Assembly (NCBI RefSeq): GCF_003688915.1
Contig: NZ_REFU01000001.1
Coordinates: 4,030,001 to 4,094,000 of the forward strand
DNA: 64,000 bases
From: Rhodococcus sp. SBT000017
GTDB lineage: Bacteria > Actinomycetota > Actinomycetes > Mycobacteriales > Mycobacteriaceae
Direction of reading: 5' to 3'
The notes under the pieces are model-generated. The model was not told the DNA's origin. It did not search any database and worked only from the letters and a program-made list of their open reading frames with translations. The position numbers were made by a program, and so were the translations under genes. Of this stretch, positions 18,000 to 28,043 are shown piece after piece (position 1 is the first letter of the stretch; each line of letters opens with the position of its first letter).

Positions 18000-18343
18000 G
18001 ACGTTGCCCGCTTACCGAAGCCGAACATCGCGCGCCATTTTCCGGTGTCCTGTCGCGGCGGTACCAACTCGTCCACCCGATCGGGCAATTCACTCTCGAG
18101 TGCGGCAATGACCTGCTTGACACTCGGGTTCACGAGCGCGCTGCCTCCGATGAAGACTGTCGGCACTGTTTCGTCGCCCCCGGTCGCAGCGCGGACCCGC
18201 GCAGCGGCATCGGGTTCCGTCCAGATGTCGATGTCGGTCGTGGCTATCCCGCGCTTGCTCAACCCGCTACGCAGCCTCATGCAAAACGGGCAACCCGGTC
18301 GCCACATGACCTCGATGCCGTCGACGAACGTCGATGAACTCAT
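17996..18343 (-). CDS. glutaredoxin-like protein with CPFC active site
   Basis: 115-residue thioredoxin-fold protein. The dithiol motif is C18-P-F-C21, followed by the cis-Pro loop ETVPTVFIGG. This is the mycoredoxin/NrdH-type layout, but CPFC differs from the CGYC I associate with mycoredoxin-1, so I give no symbol. A ~35-residue C-terminal tail (PPRQDTGKWRAMFGFGKR) is basic. Mycothiol or thioredoxin reductase as electron donor is inference. Confidence 0.85.
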   Translation of the reverse strand: MSSSTFVDGIEVMWRPGCPFCMRLRSGLSKRGIATTDIDIWTEPDAAARVRAATGGDETVPTVFIGGSALVNPSVKQVIAALESELPDRVDELVPPRQDTGKWRAMFGFGKRATS

Positions 18344-18431
18344 ACGTGCTCCTGTCTTCGATGTCTGTGCTCACGGAACCCGCGACCGCGTGCGCTCATT
18401 CCAACGCGTTCACAGGAGCCGCGCTGAGGAG

Positions 18432-19154
18432 TCACTTCTTCTGGCGTCGGCTCCCGCCGTGCCAGTCCTGTTGCACGCCGGCTTCGTCCTCCTGCACACC
18501 GAGCGCCTTCAGCTGGGGGAGCTCACGCAGGCTGCGCTTCATCTCGGCGAATCCGGGGAAGCGCGCAAGCCCGATCACGTTGTCCCACAGCGGTACTGCT
18601 TCTTCGTCGCTGGGCAGTCGGCTGATCACCGGCCCGAAGAACGCGACACCGTCCGGCGGCTCGAAGGCAATGATGGGGGTGCCGACGTCCTTGCCGGTCA
18701 GTGAGAGCGCATGATCGGTTTCGGCCTGGATCTCCTCGTCGAGCGATGAATCCTCCAGCGCTGCAGTGTGATGGGTGGGCAGCCCGAGTTCTTCGAGGAT
18801 CGGGCCCAGGAATTCTGCGGTGCCGCGATAGCCGTGACTCGCAGCGTCGTCGGGGACGACCTCGGCGTCGAAGATGCGCTTGCCGAGGGCCTGGTACAGC
18901 GGCCCGATTGCGGCCGACCCGTGCTCACGACGAACCGAGACAGCGGCCCGCAACAGTCGTAGACCTGCGGTGTGGCCGGCCTCGTACTCGGGAGGGAAGT
19001 GCGCGTCGTAGTCGATGTGGGAATTGAGCAGCCGCAGTGAGATGAACCGCCAGTCGACGGTGTAGTCGCGCTGGGCCTGGACCTTGCGAACCCATTTGCT
19101 GGTCATCCAGGCGAACGGGCACACCGGATCGAAATAGAAGTCGATGTCGGACAT
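18432..19154 (-). CDS. DsbA-family protein (mycothiol-dependent nitroreductase-like)
   Basis: 240-residue cytosolic DsbA-fold protein with the N-terminal motif DPVCPFAWMTSKW. Only one Cys (C12) is in the active-site turn, as in many actinobacterial members of the Rv2466c-related group, whereas Rv2466c has CPWC. It may therefore work by a monothiol mechanism with mycothiol. ATG 19154 (MSDIDFYFDP) was chosen because the family starts there; an ATG at 19196 adds 14 residues. It joins the glutaredoxin and DUF427 genes downstream. Confidence 0.83.
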   Translation of the reverse strand: MSDIDFYFDPVCPFAWMTSKWVRKVQAQRDYTVDWRFISLRLLNSHIDYDAHFPPEYEAGHTAGLRLLRAAVSVRREHGSAAIGPLYQALGKRIFDAEVVPDDAASHGYRGTAEFLGPILEELGLPTHHTAALEDSSLDEEIQAETDHALSLTGKDVGTPIIAFEPPDGVAFFGPVISRLPSDEEAVPLWDNVIGLARFPGFAEMKRSLRELPQLKALGVQEDEAGVQQDWHGGSRRQKK

Positions 19155-19192
19155 CAGGGGACTCTCCTTGTCGGGCGTAGGTTCGGTTCGAT

Positions 19193-20101
19193 TCATTTCT
19201 CACCCAGCAGTGCCGAGCGCTGATCGGTGACGACGGCCCGGATGGCGTCGACCACCGCCGACACCTCCGGCCGTCGAAGTGTTTCGGTCCGGGTGACGAG
19301 CCAGTAGGTCAGTTTCACCGCTATGGCGTCGGGCAGGACTCTTTGTAGGTCGGGGTGGCGGTCGGCCATGAAGCACGGCAGCAGTCCGATGCCCGCCGAG
19401 GCGCGAGTGGCCTCGACGTGGACGAAGACGTTGGTGGAGGTGACCGATTCGCGCATCGTCGGGGTGAAGTTGGGGGCCAGATCCAGATCGTCGACGTGCA
19501 ACATGGAGTCGATGAAATAGATGAACGGGTGTGCGGAGAGGTCGGCCGGCACCTGGGGCGTTCCGTGTTCCTTCAAGTAGTCCTCGGATGCGTAGAGGCC
19601 GAGTAGATAGTCGCCGAGCCGGATGGCCTCGGCGCGGTGCACCTGCGGTTGGCCGACGACGATCTCGATGTCCAAGCCCGATCGCTGCTGCGACGCACGC
19701 CGGGTGACGGCGACGATCTCCACCGACACCCGAGGATGCGTTCGCTGCACCCGCGCCGCTGCCGGGGCCGCGATGTAGGCACTGAAGCCGTCGGTCGCCG
19801 AAATGCGCACCACACCCTCCAACGCACCGGCGTCGGTCGAGACCAGCGTGCGCAGCGCATCCTCGACGGCTTCGGCAGCGGTCAATGCGCCGCGGCCCAG
19901 TTGCGTGAGCTCCCAGCCTCCGCCTGCTCGGGTCAGCACTCGCCCGCCGAGCGTGTCCTCGAGCGCGGCGATGCGTCGAGAAATGGTCGTGTGGTTGATG
20001 CCCAGGTCGTCGGCCGCAGAACTGTAGCGACCGGTTCGGCTCACAGCGAGGAGCACCAGTAGGTCGTCTGCACTGGGGATCTTCGCGCCACCGAGTGTCA
20101 T
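19193..20101 (-). CDS. LysR-family transcriptional regulator
   Basis: 302 residues: an N-terminal winged helix (ADDLGINHTTISRRIAALED) and a periplasmic-binding-like effector domain. ATG 20101 (MTLGGAKIPS) sets the usual N-terminus; an upstream start is possible. It is divergent from the MFS symporter and 3-hydroxybutyrate dehydrogenase genes, which it probably controls, and a palindrome lies just upstream of its start. The effector may be the transported hydroxy acid (inference). Confidence 0.88.
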   Translation of the reverse strand: MTLGGAKIPSADDLLVLLAVSRTGRYSSAADDLGINHTTISRRIAALEDTLGGRVLTRAGGGWELTQLGRGALTAAEAVEDALRTLVSTDAGALEGVVRISATDGFSAYIAAPAAARVQRTHPRVSVEIVAVTRRASQQRSGLDIEIVVGQPQVHRAEAIRLGDYLLGLYASEDYLKEHGTPQVPADLSAHPFIYFIDSMLHVDDLDLAPNFTPTMRESVTSTNVFVHVEATRASAGIGLLPCFMADRHPDLQRVLPDAIAVKLTYWLVTRTETLRRPEVSAVVDAIRAVVTDQRSALLGEK

Positions 20102-20102
20102 G

Positions 20103-20118
20103 TCTGCAGTTTTGCAGA
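20103..20118. promoter_or_regulatory. candidate LysR operator
   Basis: TCTGCA-N4-TGCAGA palindrome two bases upstream of the LysR start; a further TCTGCA half site is at 20155-20160, toward the divergent symporter gene. This arrangement fits autoregulation plus control of the divergent operon. Confidence 0.5.
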
Positions 20119-20238
20119 TCCGACCTGCGTTCATGGCTCTTGCGTCGACAAACATCTGCACCAATACTCAGAGCGACCCGCCAATGTGTGGTCTGTCACA
20201 AACAAGAACCTGAAGTGCCGAGTAACACAGGAGAGTCA

Positions 20239-21654
20239 ATGAGCGTCGATCAGCCGCTGGCAGGACGGTCCGAACCGGACCCCGATGCCACCCCCGCAGG
20301 CCTCAAGAAGGTAGTCGGGGCATCGATGGCAGGCACCATCGTCGAGTGGTACGAGTTCTTCCTCTACGGAACCGCCGCCACCCTGGTGTTCAGCAAGATC
20401 TTCTTCGCCGCCGGAACCAGTGAGCTCGACGCCATCCTCGCGGCCTTCGTCACCTACGCCGTCGGGTTCGTCGCACGGCCGTTGGGCGGCATCGTCTTCG
20501 GTCACTACGGCGACAAGTACGGCCGAAAGAAGTTGCTGCAGTTCAGCCTCGTCCTCGTCGGTGGAGCCACGTTCCTCATGGGCTGCCTGCCGACCTTCGG
20601 GGCGATCGGCTACTGGGCACCGGCACTACTGGTGACCCTGCGATTCATCCAGGGCTTCGCCGTCGGCGGCGAATGGGGTGGCGCGGTTCTCCTCGTCGCA
20701 GAACACAGCCCGAACAAGTCCCGCGGATTCTGGGCCAGTTGGCCGCAGGCAGGCGTGCCCGCAGGCAACCTGCTCGCCACCGTCGCGCTGCTGGTGCTGA
20801 CGACCACCCTGTCCGACGAGGCCTTCCTCAGCTGGGGCTGGCGAGTCGCGTTCTGGCTCTCCGCGGTCATCGTCTTCGTCGGCTACTACATCCGCACCAA
20901 GGTCTCCGACGCCCCGATCTTCCTCGAGGCACACAAGCAGGCCGAGGTCATCAAGGCTGCGTCGTACGGCGTCTTCGAGGTCGTCAAGCGCTACCCGCGG
21001 GGCGTCTTCACCGCCATGGGACTGCGCTTCGGTGAGAACGTCATGTACTACCTCGTCGTCACCTTCTCCATCACGTATCTGTCGGTCGAGGTGGGTACCG
21101 ACACCTCCACGATCCTGTGGTGGATGCTGATCGCCCACGCAATCCACTTCTGCACAATTCCGGTGGTGGGCAAGCTCGCCGACCGCGTCGGACGTCGCCC
21201 GGTCTACTTCGCCGGAGCCATCACCGCGGCCACCTGGGGCTTCTTCGCCTTCCCGATGATGAACAGCGGCCACAACGTCGTCATCATGCTGGCCATCATC
21301 ATCGGCCTGATGTTCCACGCCTTCATGTACGCCACGCAGCCGGCCATCATGGCCGAGATGTTCCCGACGCGGATGCGGTACTCCGGTGTGTCCCTCGGCT
21401 ACCAGGTCACCTCGATCGTCGCCGGTTCACTGGCCCCGATCATCGCGGTCAAGCTGCTCGACGTCTACGGCTCGTCCGTCCCGATCGCGGTATACCTGGC
21501 CGTGGCCTGCGCGATCACCGTGGTTGCCGTCGTTATCGCAAGAGAAACAAAAGGATTGGCGCTCGAAAGCATCGATATCGCCGACGCCAAGAACCTGGCC
21601 ACCGAAGCCGAGCTGGCCAAGGCCGGTCTGCTCGATCAGAATTCACAGCGGTGA
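20239..21654 (+). CDS. MFS metabolite:H+ symporter (MHS/ShiA-like)
   Basis: 471 residues, about 12 transmembrane segments. Typical MHS features are VEWYEFFLYGTAA at the start, GHYGDKYGRKK in the loop 2-3 region and AVGGEWGGAVLL. Members carry carboxylates such as proline, betaine, shikimate or ketoglutarate. ATG 20239 follows the ribosome binding site ACAGGAGAG; the in-frame region upstream is non-coding. The stop overlaps the GTG of the dehydrogenase gene, so uptake of 3-hydroxybutyrate or a relative is plausible (inference). Confidence 0.9.
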   Translation: MSVDQPLAGRSEPDPDATPAGLKKVVGASMAGTIVEWYEFFLYGTAATLVFSKIFFAAGTSELDAILAAFVTYAVGFVARPLGGIVFGHYGDKYGRKKLLQFSLVLVGGATFLMGCLPTFGAIGYWAPALLVTLRFIQGFAVGGEWGGAVLLVAEHSPNKSRGFWASWPQAGVPAGNLLATVALLVLTTTLSDEAFLSWGWRVAFWLSAVIVFVGYYIRTKVSDAPIFLEAHKQAEVIKAASYGVFEVVKRYPRGVFTAMGLRFGENVMYYLVVTFSITYLSVEVGTDTSTILWWMLIAHAIHFCTIPVVGKLADRVGRRPVYFAGAITAATWGFFAFPMMNSGHNVVIMLAIIIGLMFHAFMYATQPAIMAEMFPTRMRYSGVSLGYQVTSIVAGSLAPIIAVKLLDVYGSSVPIAVYLAVACAITVVAVVIARETKGLALESIDIADAKNLATEAELAKAGLLDQNSQR

Positions 21655-22397
21655 CCGACCTCGACGGACGCTCCGCCCTCGTCACCGGTGGAGCGTCCGG
21701 GATCGGGGCCGCGTGTGCACGCGAGCTCGCCGGCCGTGGTGCACGCGTCACCGTCGCCGATGTGAACGACGTTGCCGCAAAGGAATTGGCGTCGGAGATC
21801 GGCGGTGACGTCTGGTCGGTGGATCTGCTCGACACCACCGCGCTGGACGACCTTCGCCTGGACGTCGACATCCTGGTCAACAATGCGGGCATTCAAACGG
21901 TGGCACCGATCGTCGACTTCGACCCGGGCGCGTTCCGCAGGATTCAGACGCTGATGGTCGAGGCTCCGTTCCTGCTCATCCGAGCGGCGCTGCCTGGGAT
22001 GTATGCCCGCCGGTTCGGCCGGGTCATCAATCTGTCTTCGGTGCACGGTCTGCGGGCGTCGGAATTCAAGGTCGCCTATGTCACCGCGAAGCATGCACTG
22101 GAAGGACTGTCGAAAGTGACGGCCCTCGAAGGTGCCGCCCACGGTGTGACGAGCAACTGCGTCAACCCGGGATACGTCCGAACGCCGCTGGTCGAAAAGC
22201 AGATCGCCGACCAAGCCAAGGCACACGACATCCCCGAGGGCGAAGTACTCGAAAAAGTCCTGCTGACCGAGGCCGCCATCAAGAGACTCGTCGAACCCGC
22301 CGAAGTCGCCTCACTGGTGGGTTGGTTGACCTCCGAGAACGCCGGCATGGTCACCGGAGCGTCATACACCATGGACGGTGGTTGGTCGGCTCGATAG
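21651..22397 (+). CDS. short-chain dehydrogenase, 3-hydroxybutyrate dehydrogenase type
   Basis: 248-residue classical SDR. NAD-binding TGGASGIG is near 12-19, NNAG is present, and the catalytic Ser, Tyr and Lys lie in INLSSVHG and AYVTAKHA. The segments NCVNPGYVRTPLVEKQI and the length are those of D-3-hydroxybutyrate dehydrogenase, which converts 3-hydroxybutyrate to acetoacetate. GTG 21651 overlaps the symporter stop (GTGA). The pairing with a symporter and LysR supports ketone-body or PHB monomer use. Confidence 0.88.
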   Translation: MTDLDGRSALVTGGASGIGAACARELAGRGARVTVADVNDVAAKELASEIGGDVWSVDLLDTTALDDLRLDVDILVNNAGIQTVAPIVDFDPGAFRRIQTLMVEAPFLLIRAALPGMYARRFGRVINLSSVHGLRASEFKVAYVTAKHALEGLSKVTALEGAAHGVTSNCVNPGYVRTPLVEKQIADQAKAHDIPEGEVLEKVLLTEAAIKRLVEPAEVASLVGWLTSENAGMVTGASYTMDGGWSAR

Positions 22398-22410
22398 TCC
22401 GCTGCCGCCC

Positions 22411-22527
22411 CGCGTCAATGGACCACTGCATACGTCTGGCCGCGTCAATGTGACATCGACGCGGAGACGCGAACTGGGTGGATGGACCACTGCATACGTC
22501 TGACCGGTGCAGTGGTCCATTGACGCG
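22411..22527. repeat. direct and inverted repeat cluster downstream of the dehydrogenase
   Basis: A 20-bp word CGCGTCAATGGACCACTGCA (22411-22430) recurs inverted at 22508-22527. A 21-bp word beginning ATGGACCACTGC is directly repeated at 22418-22438 and 22482-22502. The second copy pairs with the inverted copy to give a 13-bp hairpin (22482-22494 / 22508-22520). CGCGTCAATG occurs again at 22441-22450. It can act as a terminator but is more elaborate than needed for one. No gene is seen in 22398-22630. Confidence 0.75.
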
Positions 22528-22597
22528 AACGGGGTGGGCGCCCGAACCAGGGCGGGCGATCGGGCCGGCGGGCGAATGGCAACACCCTCGAACAGCA

Positions 22598-22629
22598 AGA
22601 AGCCCCCGTGACATGTCACGGGGGCTTCT
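22598..22629 (-). terminator. intrinsic terminator of tRNA-Ser
   Basis: A perfect 32-bp palindrome (22598-22613 / 22614-22629, core GAAGCCCCCGTGAC) begins one base after the tRNA CCA end. On the minus strand it is followed by TTGCTGTTCG, a short U-rich tail. Confidence 0.88.
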
Positions 22630-22630
22630 C

Positions 22631-22718
22631 TGGCGGAGGATAGGGGATTTGAACCCCTGAGGGCGTTAACCCAACCCGCGTTCCAGGCGAGCGCCATAGG
22701 CCACTAGGCGAATCCTCC
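22631..22718 (-). tRNA. tRNA-Ser(GGA)
   Basis: Class II tRNA of 88 nt including an encoded CCA (GCCA at the 3' end). The acceptor stem GGAGGAT pairs with ATCCTCC; the anticodon arm is CTCGC-CTGGAAC-GCGGG with anticodon GGA, reading UCC/UCU; a long variable arm and the T loop GTTCAAATC follow. M. tuberculosis also has a serine tRNA next to ffs, as I recall. Confidence 0.96.
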
Positions 22719-22803
22719 GTGGGGGAGCTTACCCGGTTACCCCCAACATCTCCCAAATCGGGAGGCGCGAAGGGTGGTGATGTGTTGCCCGACGGGAGGC
22801 GGC

Positions 22804-22809
22804 TACACT
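22804..22809 (+). promoter_or_regulatory. -10 box of the SRP RNA gene
   Basis: TACACT, 7 nt before the first base (22817) of the terminal helix of the SRP RNA. A clear -35 at standard spacing is not obvious; TTGCCC at 22785-22790 is 13 nt away. Confidence 0.5.
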
Positions 22810-22816
22810 TTCCAAT

Positions 22817-24248
<1,432 letters not shown>

Positions 24249-24250
<2 letters not shown>

Positions 24251-24292
24251 TGGTGTGGTTATGTGCCTCAGGGGGCGCATAACCACACCACT
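24249..24292. terminator. long hairpin after aspT
   Basis: AGTGGTGTGGTTATG (24249-24263) pairs perfectly with CATAACCACACCACT (24278-24292) and the stem continues inward for about four more pairs. It starts inside the aspT stop codon and ends 11 nt from the stop of the convergent exporter gene. A closely related sequence recurs at 63345-63390. Confidence 0.85.
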
Positions 24293-24303
24293 GCCGTAGG
24301 CAC

Positions 24304-25818
24304 TCAGTGCCCGACGACAACCGCACCTTCGGGAGCCGAAGGCAACGGTCCGTTCTTCAGAAGCAAGGCCGAGAGCGCTGCGCCGAGCAGGAAGATTCCC
24401 GACGCCCACCAGAACGTGGTGGTGTAGCTGGCGATCTCCGCGTTGGCCTGCAGCAAGGCCGCATCGGTTGCCGTCGCCAGGTTGGAGCTGACGTAGCCGG
24501 TCGCCGCGTTGGCGGCCACGGTGCTCAGCAGCGCAGTGCCGATCGAGCCGCCGACCTGCTGCATCGTGTTCACAGTTGCCGACGCGACGCCGGAGTCGTC
24601 CGGGTCGACGCCCGAGATCGCGCCCTGCATCGCTGGGGCCATGGTGGCACCGAGTCCGAGGCCCATGATGACCAGGCCGGGCAGGATGTGCGTGACGTAG
24701 CTGCTGTCGATGGAGATCTGCGTCAGCAGCGCCATGCCGATCGAAGCGACGACCAGGCCGGTCGTCATCAGAATGCGCGGTCCGAAGCGGGGGAGGATCA
24801 GCGCCGTCGACAGCGTCGCGGTGAGGATCAGTGACGCGATCATCGGCATGAACGCGAACCCGGTTGTGATGGGTGTGTACTTCAGCGTGTTCTGCAGGTA
24901 GTAGGTCAGGAACAGGAACACCGCGAACATGCCGGCTCCGGTGACGAACACGGCCAGGAACGATCCTGCACGGGTGCGGTCGAGAACGATCCGCAGCGGC
25001 AGCAACGGGTGCTCGACGCGCATCTGGATGGTCACGAACACTGCGAGCAGAACGACACCTGCGGCGAGGAAGCCGAGGGTGACTGCGTTGCTCCAGCCGT
25101 CGGACTCGGCGTGTGCGAAGCCGTAGACGATGGAGAACAGTGCAGCCGATACTGCCAGGGTGCCGGGGATGTCGAGCTTGGGCCGGACGTCCACCTTGTG
25201 CTTGGCCAGGAACAGGAATCCGCCGACGAAGGCGATCGCCGCGAAGATCAGGTTGACGTAGAGGCTCCAGCGCCAGTTCGCCCATTCGGTGAGCACGCCG
25301 CCGAGAAGTAGGCCGAGTGCACCGCCGCCGCCTGCGATGGCACCGAAGATGCCGAATGCCTTGGCGCGTTCCTTGGTGTCGGTGAAGGTGGTGGCCAGGA
25401 GCGAGAGGGCCGCGGGAGCGAGCAGTGCGCCGAACAGGCCTTGACCGGCTCGGGCAGCGACGAGCATGCCGAAGTTGACGGCCGCGCCGCCGACCGCCGA
25501 CATCAGCGCGAAGCCGACGAGACCGATGAGGAAGGTGTTGCGGCGACCGAAGAGGTCGCTGAGCCGCCCGCCGAGCAGCAGCAGGCTGCCGAACGCGAGG
25601 GCGTAGGCGGTGACGATCCAGGAGCGGTTGGCATTGTCGAAGCCCAGGTCGAGCTGGGCTGCGGGCAGCGCGATGTTCACGATGGTCGCGTCGAGCACGA
25701 CCATGAGCTGGGCCAGTCCGAGCGTGGCGAGAATCAGCCAGCGATTCCGATGCGCACGTTCGTCCGCCGGCGTGGTCGACGTCGCGTCGCCCACGTTCTC
25801 CGATGAAAGGGTGGTCAT
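24304..25818 (-). CDS. MFS drug exporter, DHA2 (EmrB/QacA) family
   Basis: 504 residues and about 14 transmembrane segments. Motif A is GGRLSDLFGRRNTF and motif C is LLAPAALSLLATTF-like; the start VVLDATIVNIALPAAQ is typical of DHA2 exporters. It pumps drugs or antiseptics using the proton gradient. It is divergent from a TetR gene with two operator-like palindromes between them, the usual repressor-exporter pairing. Confidence 0.92.
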   Translation of the reverse strand: MTTLSSENVGDATSTTPADERAHRNRWLILATLGLAQLMVVLDATIVNIALPAAQLDLGFDNANRSWIVTAYALAFGSLLLLGGRLSDLFGRRNTFLIGLVGFALMSAVGGAAVNFGMLVAARAGQGLFGALLAPAALSLLATTFTDTKERAKAFGIFGAIAGGGGALGLLLGGVLTEWANWRWSLYVNLIFAAIAFVGGFLFLAKHKVDVRPKLDIPGTLAVSAALFSIVYGFAHAESDGWSNAVTLGFLAAGVVLLAVFVTIQMRVEHPLLPLRIVLDRTRAGSFLAVFVTGAGMFAVFLFLTYYLQNTLKYTPITTGFAFMPMIASLILTATLSTALILPRFGPRILMTTGLVVASIGMALLTQISIDSSYVTHILPGLVIMGLGLGATMAPAMQGAISGVDPDDSGVASATVNTMQQVGGSIGTALLSTVAANAATGYVSSNLATATDAALLQANAEIASYTTTFWWASGIFLLGAALSALLLKNGPLPSAPEGAVVVGH

Positions 25819-25838
25819 GAGTCCTCGGTTCGACTATG

Positions 25839-25855
25839 CGGAGGTGTATCCTCCG
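25839..25855. promoter_or_regulatory. candidate TetR operator 1
   Basis: Palindrome CGGAGGTGTATCCTCCG, arms GGAGG/CCTCC with 5-nt centre, 21 nt upstream of the exporter start. The centre is 42 bp (four helical turns) from that of operator 2. Confidence 0.65.
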
Positions 25856-25881
25856 GTTGTAGAACAAGGTAGCAGCGAAGT

Positions 25882-25896
25882 GGAGGAATGTCCTCC
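25882..25896. promoter_or_regulatory. candidate TetR operator 2
   Basis: GGAGGAATGTCCTCC, same GGAGG-N5-CCTCC plan as operator 1, 26 nt upstream of the tetR start. Same-face placement suggests both are bound by the adjacent TetR protein. Confidence 0.65.
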
Positions 25897-25921
25897 GCTT
25901 ATCGGGTGAAACGGACATCGA

Positions 25922-26593
25922 ATGAGTGTGAGAGCCGACACATCGGCAGCGAAGCCCCTCCGTGCGGACGCCGAGCGCAACCGTCGACGCATCGTCGACG
26001 CGGCCCGCGAGCTGTTCGCCTCACGGGGCATCGACATCACGCTCGACGACGTCGCTGCGCACGCCAAGGTGGGCGTCGGAACCGTCTATCGCCGCTTCTC
26101 GTGCAAGGAAGAGCTGATCGACGGCGTGTTCGAGCAGCGTCTCGTGGACATGCTCGAGAACGCCGAGCGTGCACTCGCGGCCGAGGATCCATGGGACGGG
26201 CTGGTGCAGTTCCTCGGCGATGTGTGCGCGGGAATGGCACTCGATCTGGGACTCGGAGACGTCGTTCTCGGGTCCGATCAGGGCTGCCACGGAATCGCAC
26301 AAGTGCGTCAGCGGATAGATCCGTTCTTCGCGAAGATCGTCGATCGGACTCGGGCGTCCGGCCAGCTACGGCCCGACATCGAGGTCAACGACTTCTATCC
26401 GATACTCGGCATGATCGGTTCCGCTGTCGAGTTCTCCACTTCCGTCGATGCGCAGAACTGGCGTCGCTACTTCACCGTGCTGCTCGACGGTCTCCGCGGG
26501 GACGGAGTCCCTCTCGCCGAGCTGCCGGGCCGACCCTTCACCGACGCCGAGGTCGACGTGGCCAAAGCGGCGCTGCACCGTCGCCGCCGCTGA
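25922..26593 (+). CDS. TetR-family repressor of the divergent exporter
   Basis: 223 residues: N-terminal helix-turn-helix at about 20-65 (ITLDDVAAHAKVGVGTVYRRF), then a ligand-binding helical domain. Divergent from the DHA2 exporter gene with 103 nt between starts, holding two like palindromes. Expected to repress both genes until the drug binds. Confidence 0.88.
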   Translation: MSVRADTSAAKPLRADAERNRRRIVDAARELFASRGIDITLDDVAAHAKVGVGTVYRRFSCKEELIDGVFEQRLVDMLENAERALAAEDPWDGLVQFLGDVCAGMALDLGLGDVVLGSDQGCHGIAQVRQRIDPFFAKIVDRTRASGQLRPDIEVNDFYPILGMIGSAVEFSTSVDAQNWRRYFTVLLDGLRGDGVPLAELPGRPFTDAEVDVAKAALHRRRR

Positions 26594-26721
26594 GCGAACA
26601 GGGTCCACGTCACGAAACCCTTTGCGTTGTGCGATCGATCACGTAGGGTCCCTAACGGAATTGAGTGCTACCCGATGTATCGCGTACTCGGGAGCTGGGG
26701 ATCGACGTTGGGGGATTCGAG

Positions 26722-28029
26722 TTGCGTTCGACACGTGTCATTTTTTCGGCAGTGGCGGTATCCGCAGTGCTCATCGGTATGGCCAATCCGATCGCATCTG
26801 CAGCCCCGGGCTCTGGATCGTCGACGGGTTCGACCGTCGAATCCGACTTCTACGTACCGCCGAGCCCGCTGCCCGCAGGCTCCCCGGGTGACGTGATCCG
26901 GTCCGAGCCGTCGCATCTCGCTCTGTCGGTCCCCGGGATCGGTGGCCCTCTGCCGGGTGCCGCAACGCGAATCATGTACCGCAGCAACGATTCAAACGGC
27001 GCAGCGAATGCCGTCACGGGAACCTACATCGATCCTGCGGCGCCGTGGACCGGGCCCGGCCCGCGTCCGCTCGTCGTCCTCGCCCCGGGAACCCAGGGTC
27101 AGGGCGATCAGTGCGCGCCGTCGAAGATGCTCAACAACGTCATCACCTACACCCCGCCGCTCGGCTTCATGGTCGAGTACGAGGTGCTCGCGGCATACGC
27201 CCTGCTCTCGCAGGGATACGGCGTCGTCATCACCGACTACGAGGGCCTCGGTACCCCCGGTGCGCACACCTACGTCAACCGCGCATCGGAAGCTCACGCT
27301 GTGCTCGACGCGGCCCGCGCAGCGCAGAACCTGCAGGGCACCAAGATCTCCGCGGACGGTCCGGTCGCGGCGTACGGCTACTCGCAGGGCGGTGGAGCAG
27401 CGGCTGCTGCAGCGGAACTCGCAGAGGAGTACGCACCGGAGATGAACCTGGTCGGCACATACGCGGGCGCCCCACCTGCCGATCTGAAGCAGACCCTCGA
27501 GCAGGTCGACGGCACCATTCTCACCGGCGTGATCGGCTACACCCTGAACGGTCTGCTCAACTCCGATCCCGATCTCCAGCCGCTGCTCGACGAGAACATC
27601 AACGACGCAGGCAAGGCCATGCTGAACCTGGTGGCGAACCAGTGTGTGGGAGAAACGATTCTGAACGTCGGGCTGCACCGCACGAACGAATACACCAAGA
27701 CCGGTGAGCCGCTCTCGGTGGTACTCGACAGGCTGCCGAGGGCTCAGGAGATCCTGGCCAAGAACAAGATCGGCCAGCGCACGCCCAACGCTCCGGTGCT
27801 GATCCAGTCCGGCACCTCCGACGACATCGTGCCTCACGGACAGGCCGTCGGCCTGGCCGGTGACTGGTGCGGCAAGGGTGCCACCGTGCAGCTGAGCGCC
27901 GCGCAGATTCCGGCCATCGTCCCGGGTTCCGGTGCCGGACATCTGATTCCGGACATCCTCGGACTCGGCGAGGCGCAGAACTGGATCAAGGACCGCTTCT
28001 ACGGAGTGCCCGCACCGTCCAACTGCTGA
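26722..28029 (+). CDS. secreted lipase (LIP family)
   Basis: 435-residue exported esterase/lipase. The signal peptide includes VIFSAVAVSAVLIGMANPIASA with cleavage near APG. The catalytic elbow GYSQGG holds the Ser; acid and His are suggested by SGTSDDIVP and GSGAGH. Similar to PF03583 secretory lipases of Rhodococcus and Candida. I chose TTG 26722 because GGGGGA precedes it and it gives a clean signal peptide; in-frame ATG 26665 would add 19 residues. A -10-like TAGGGT lies at 26645. Confidence 0.85.
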   Translation: MRSTRVIFSAVAVSAVLIGMANPIASAAPGSGSSTGSTVESDFYVPPSPLPAGSPGDVIRSEPSHLALSVPGIGGPLPGAATRIMYRSNDSNGAANAVTGTYIDPAAPWTGPGPRPLVVLAPGTQGQGDQCAPSKMLNNVITYTPPLGFMVEYEVLAAYALLSQGYGVVITDYEGLGTPGAHTYVNRASEAHAVLDAARAAQNLQGTKISADGPVAAYGYSQGGGAAAAAAELAEEYAPEMNLVGTYAGAPPADLKQTLEQVDGTILTGVIGYTLNGLLNSDPDLQPLLDENINDAGKAMLNLVANQCVGETILNVGLHRTNEYTKTGEPLSVVLDRLPRAQEILAKNKIGQRTPNAPVLIQSGTSDDIVPHGQAVGLAGDWCGKGATVQLSAAQIPAIVPGSGAGHLIPDILGLGEAQNWIKDRFYGVPAPSNC

Positions 28030-28043
28030 ATCGGCAACACCTC

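Noticed and set aside
17996..18343. Calling the glutaredoxin-like gene mycoredoxin-1 (mrx1)
   Set aside because: The active site is CPFC; mycoredoxin-1 has CGYC as I recall, so only a general call is given.
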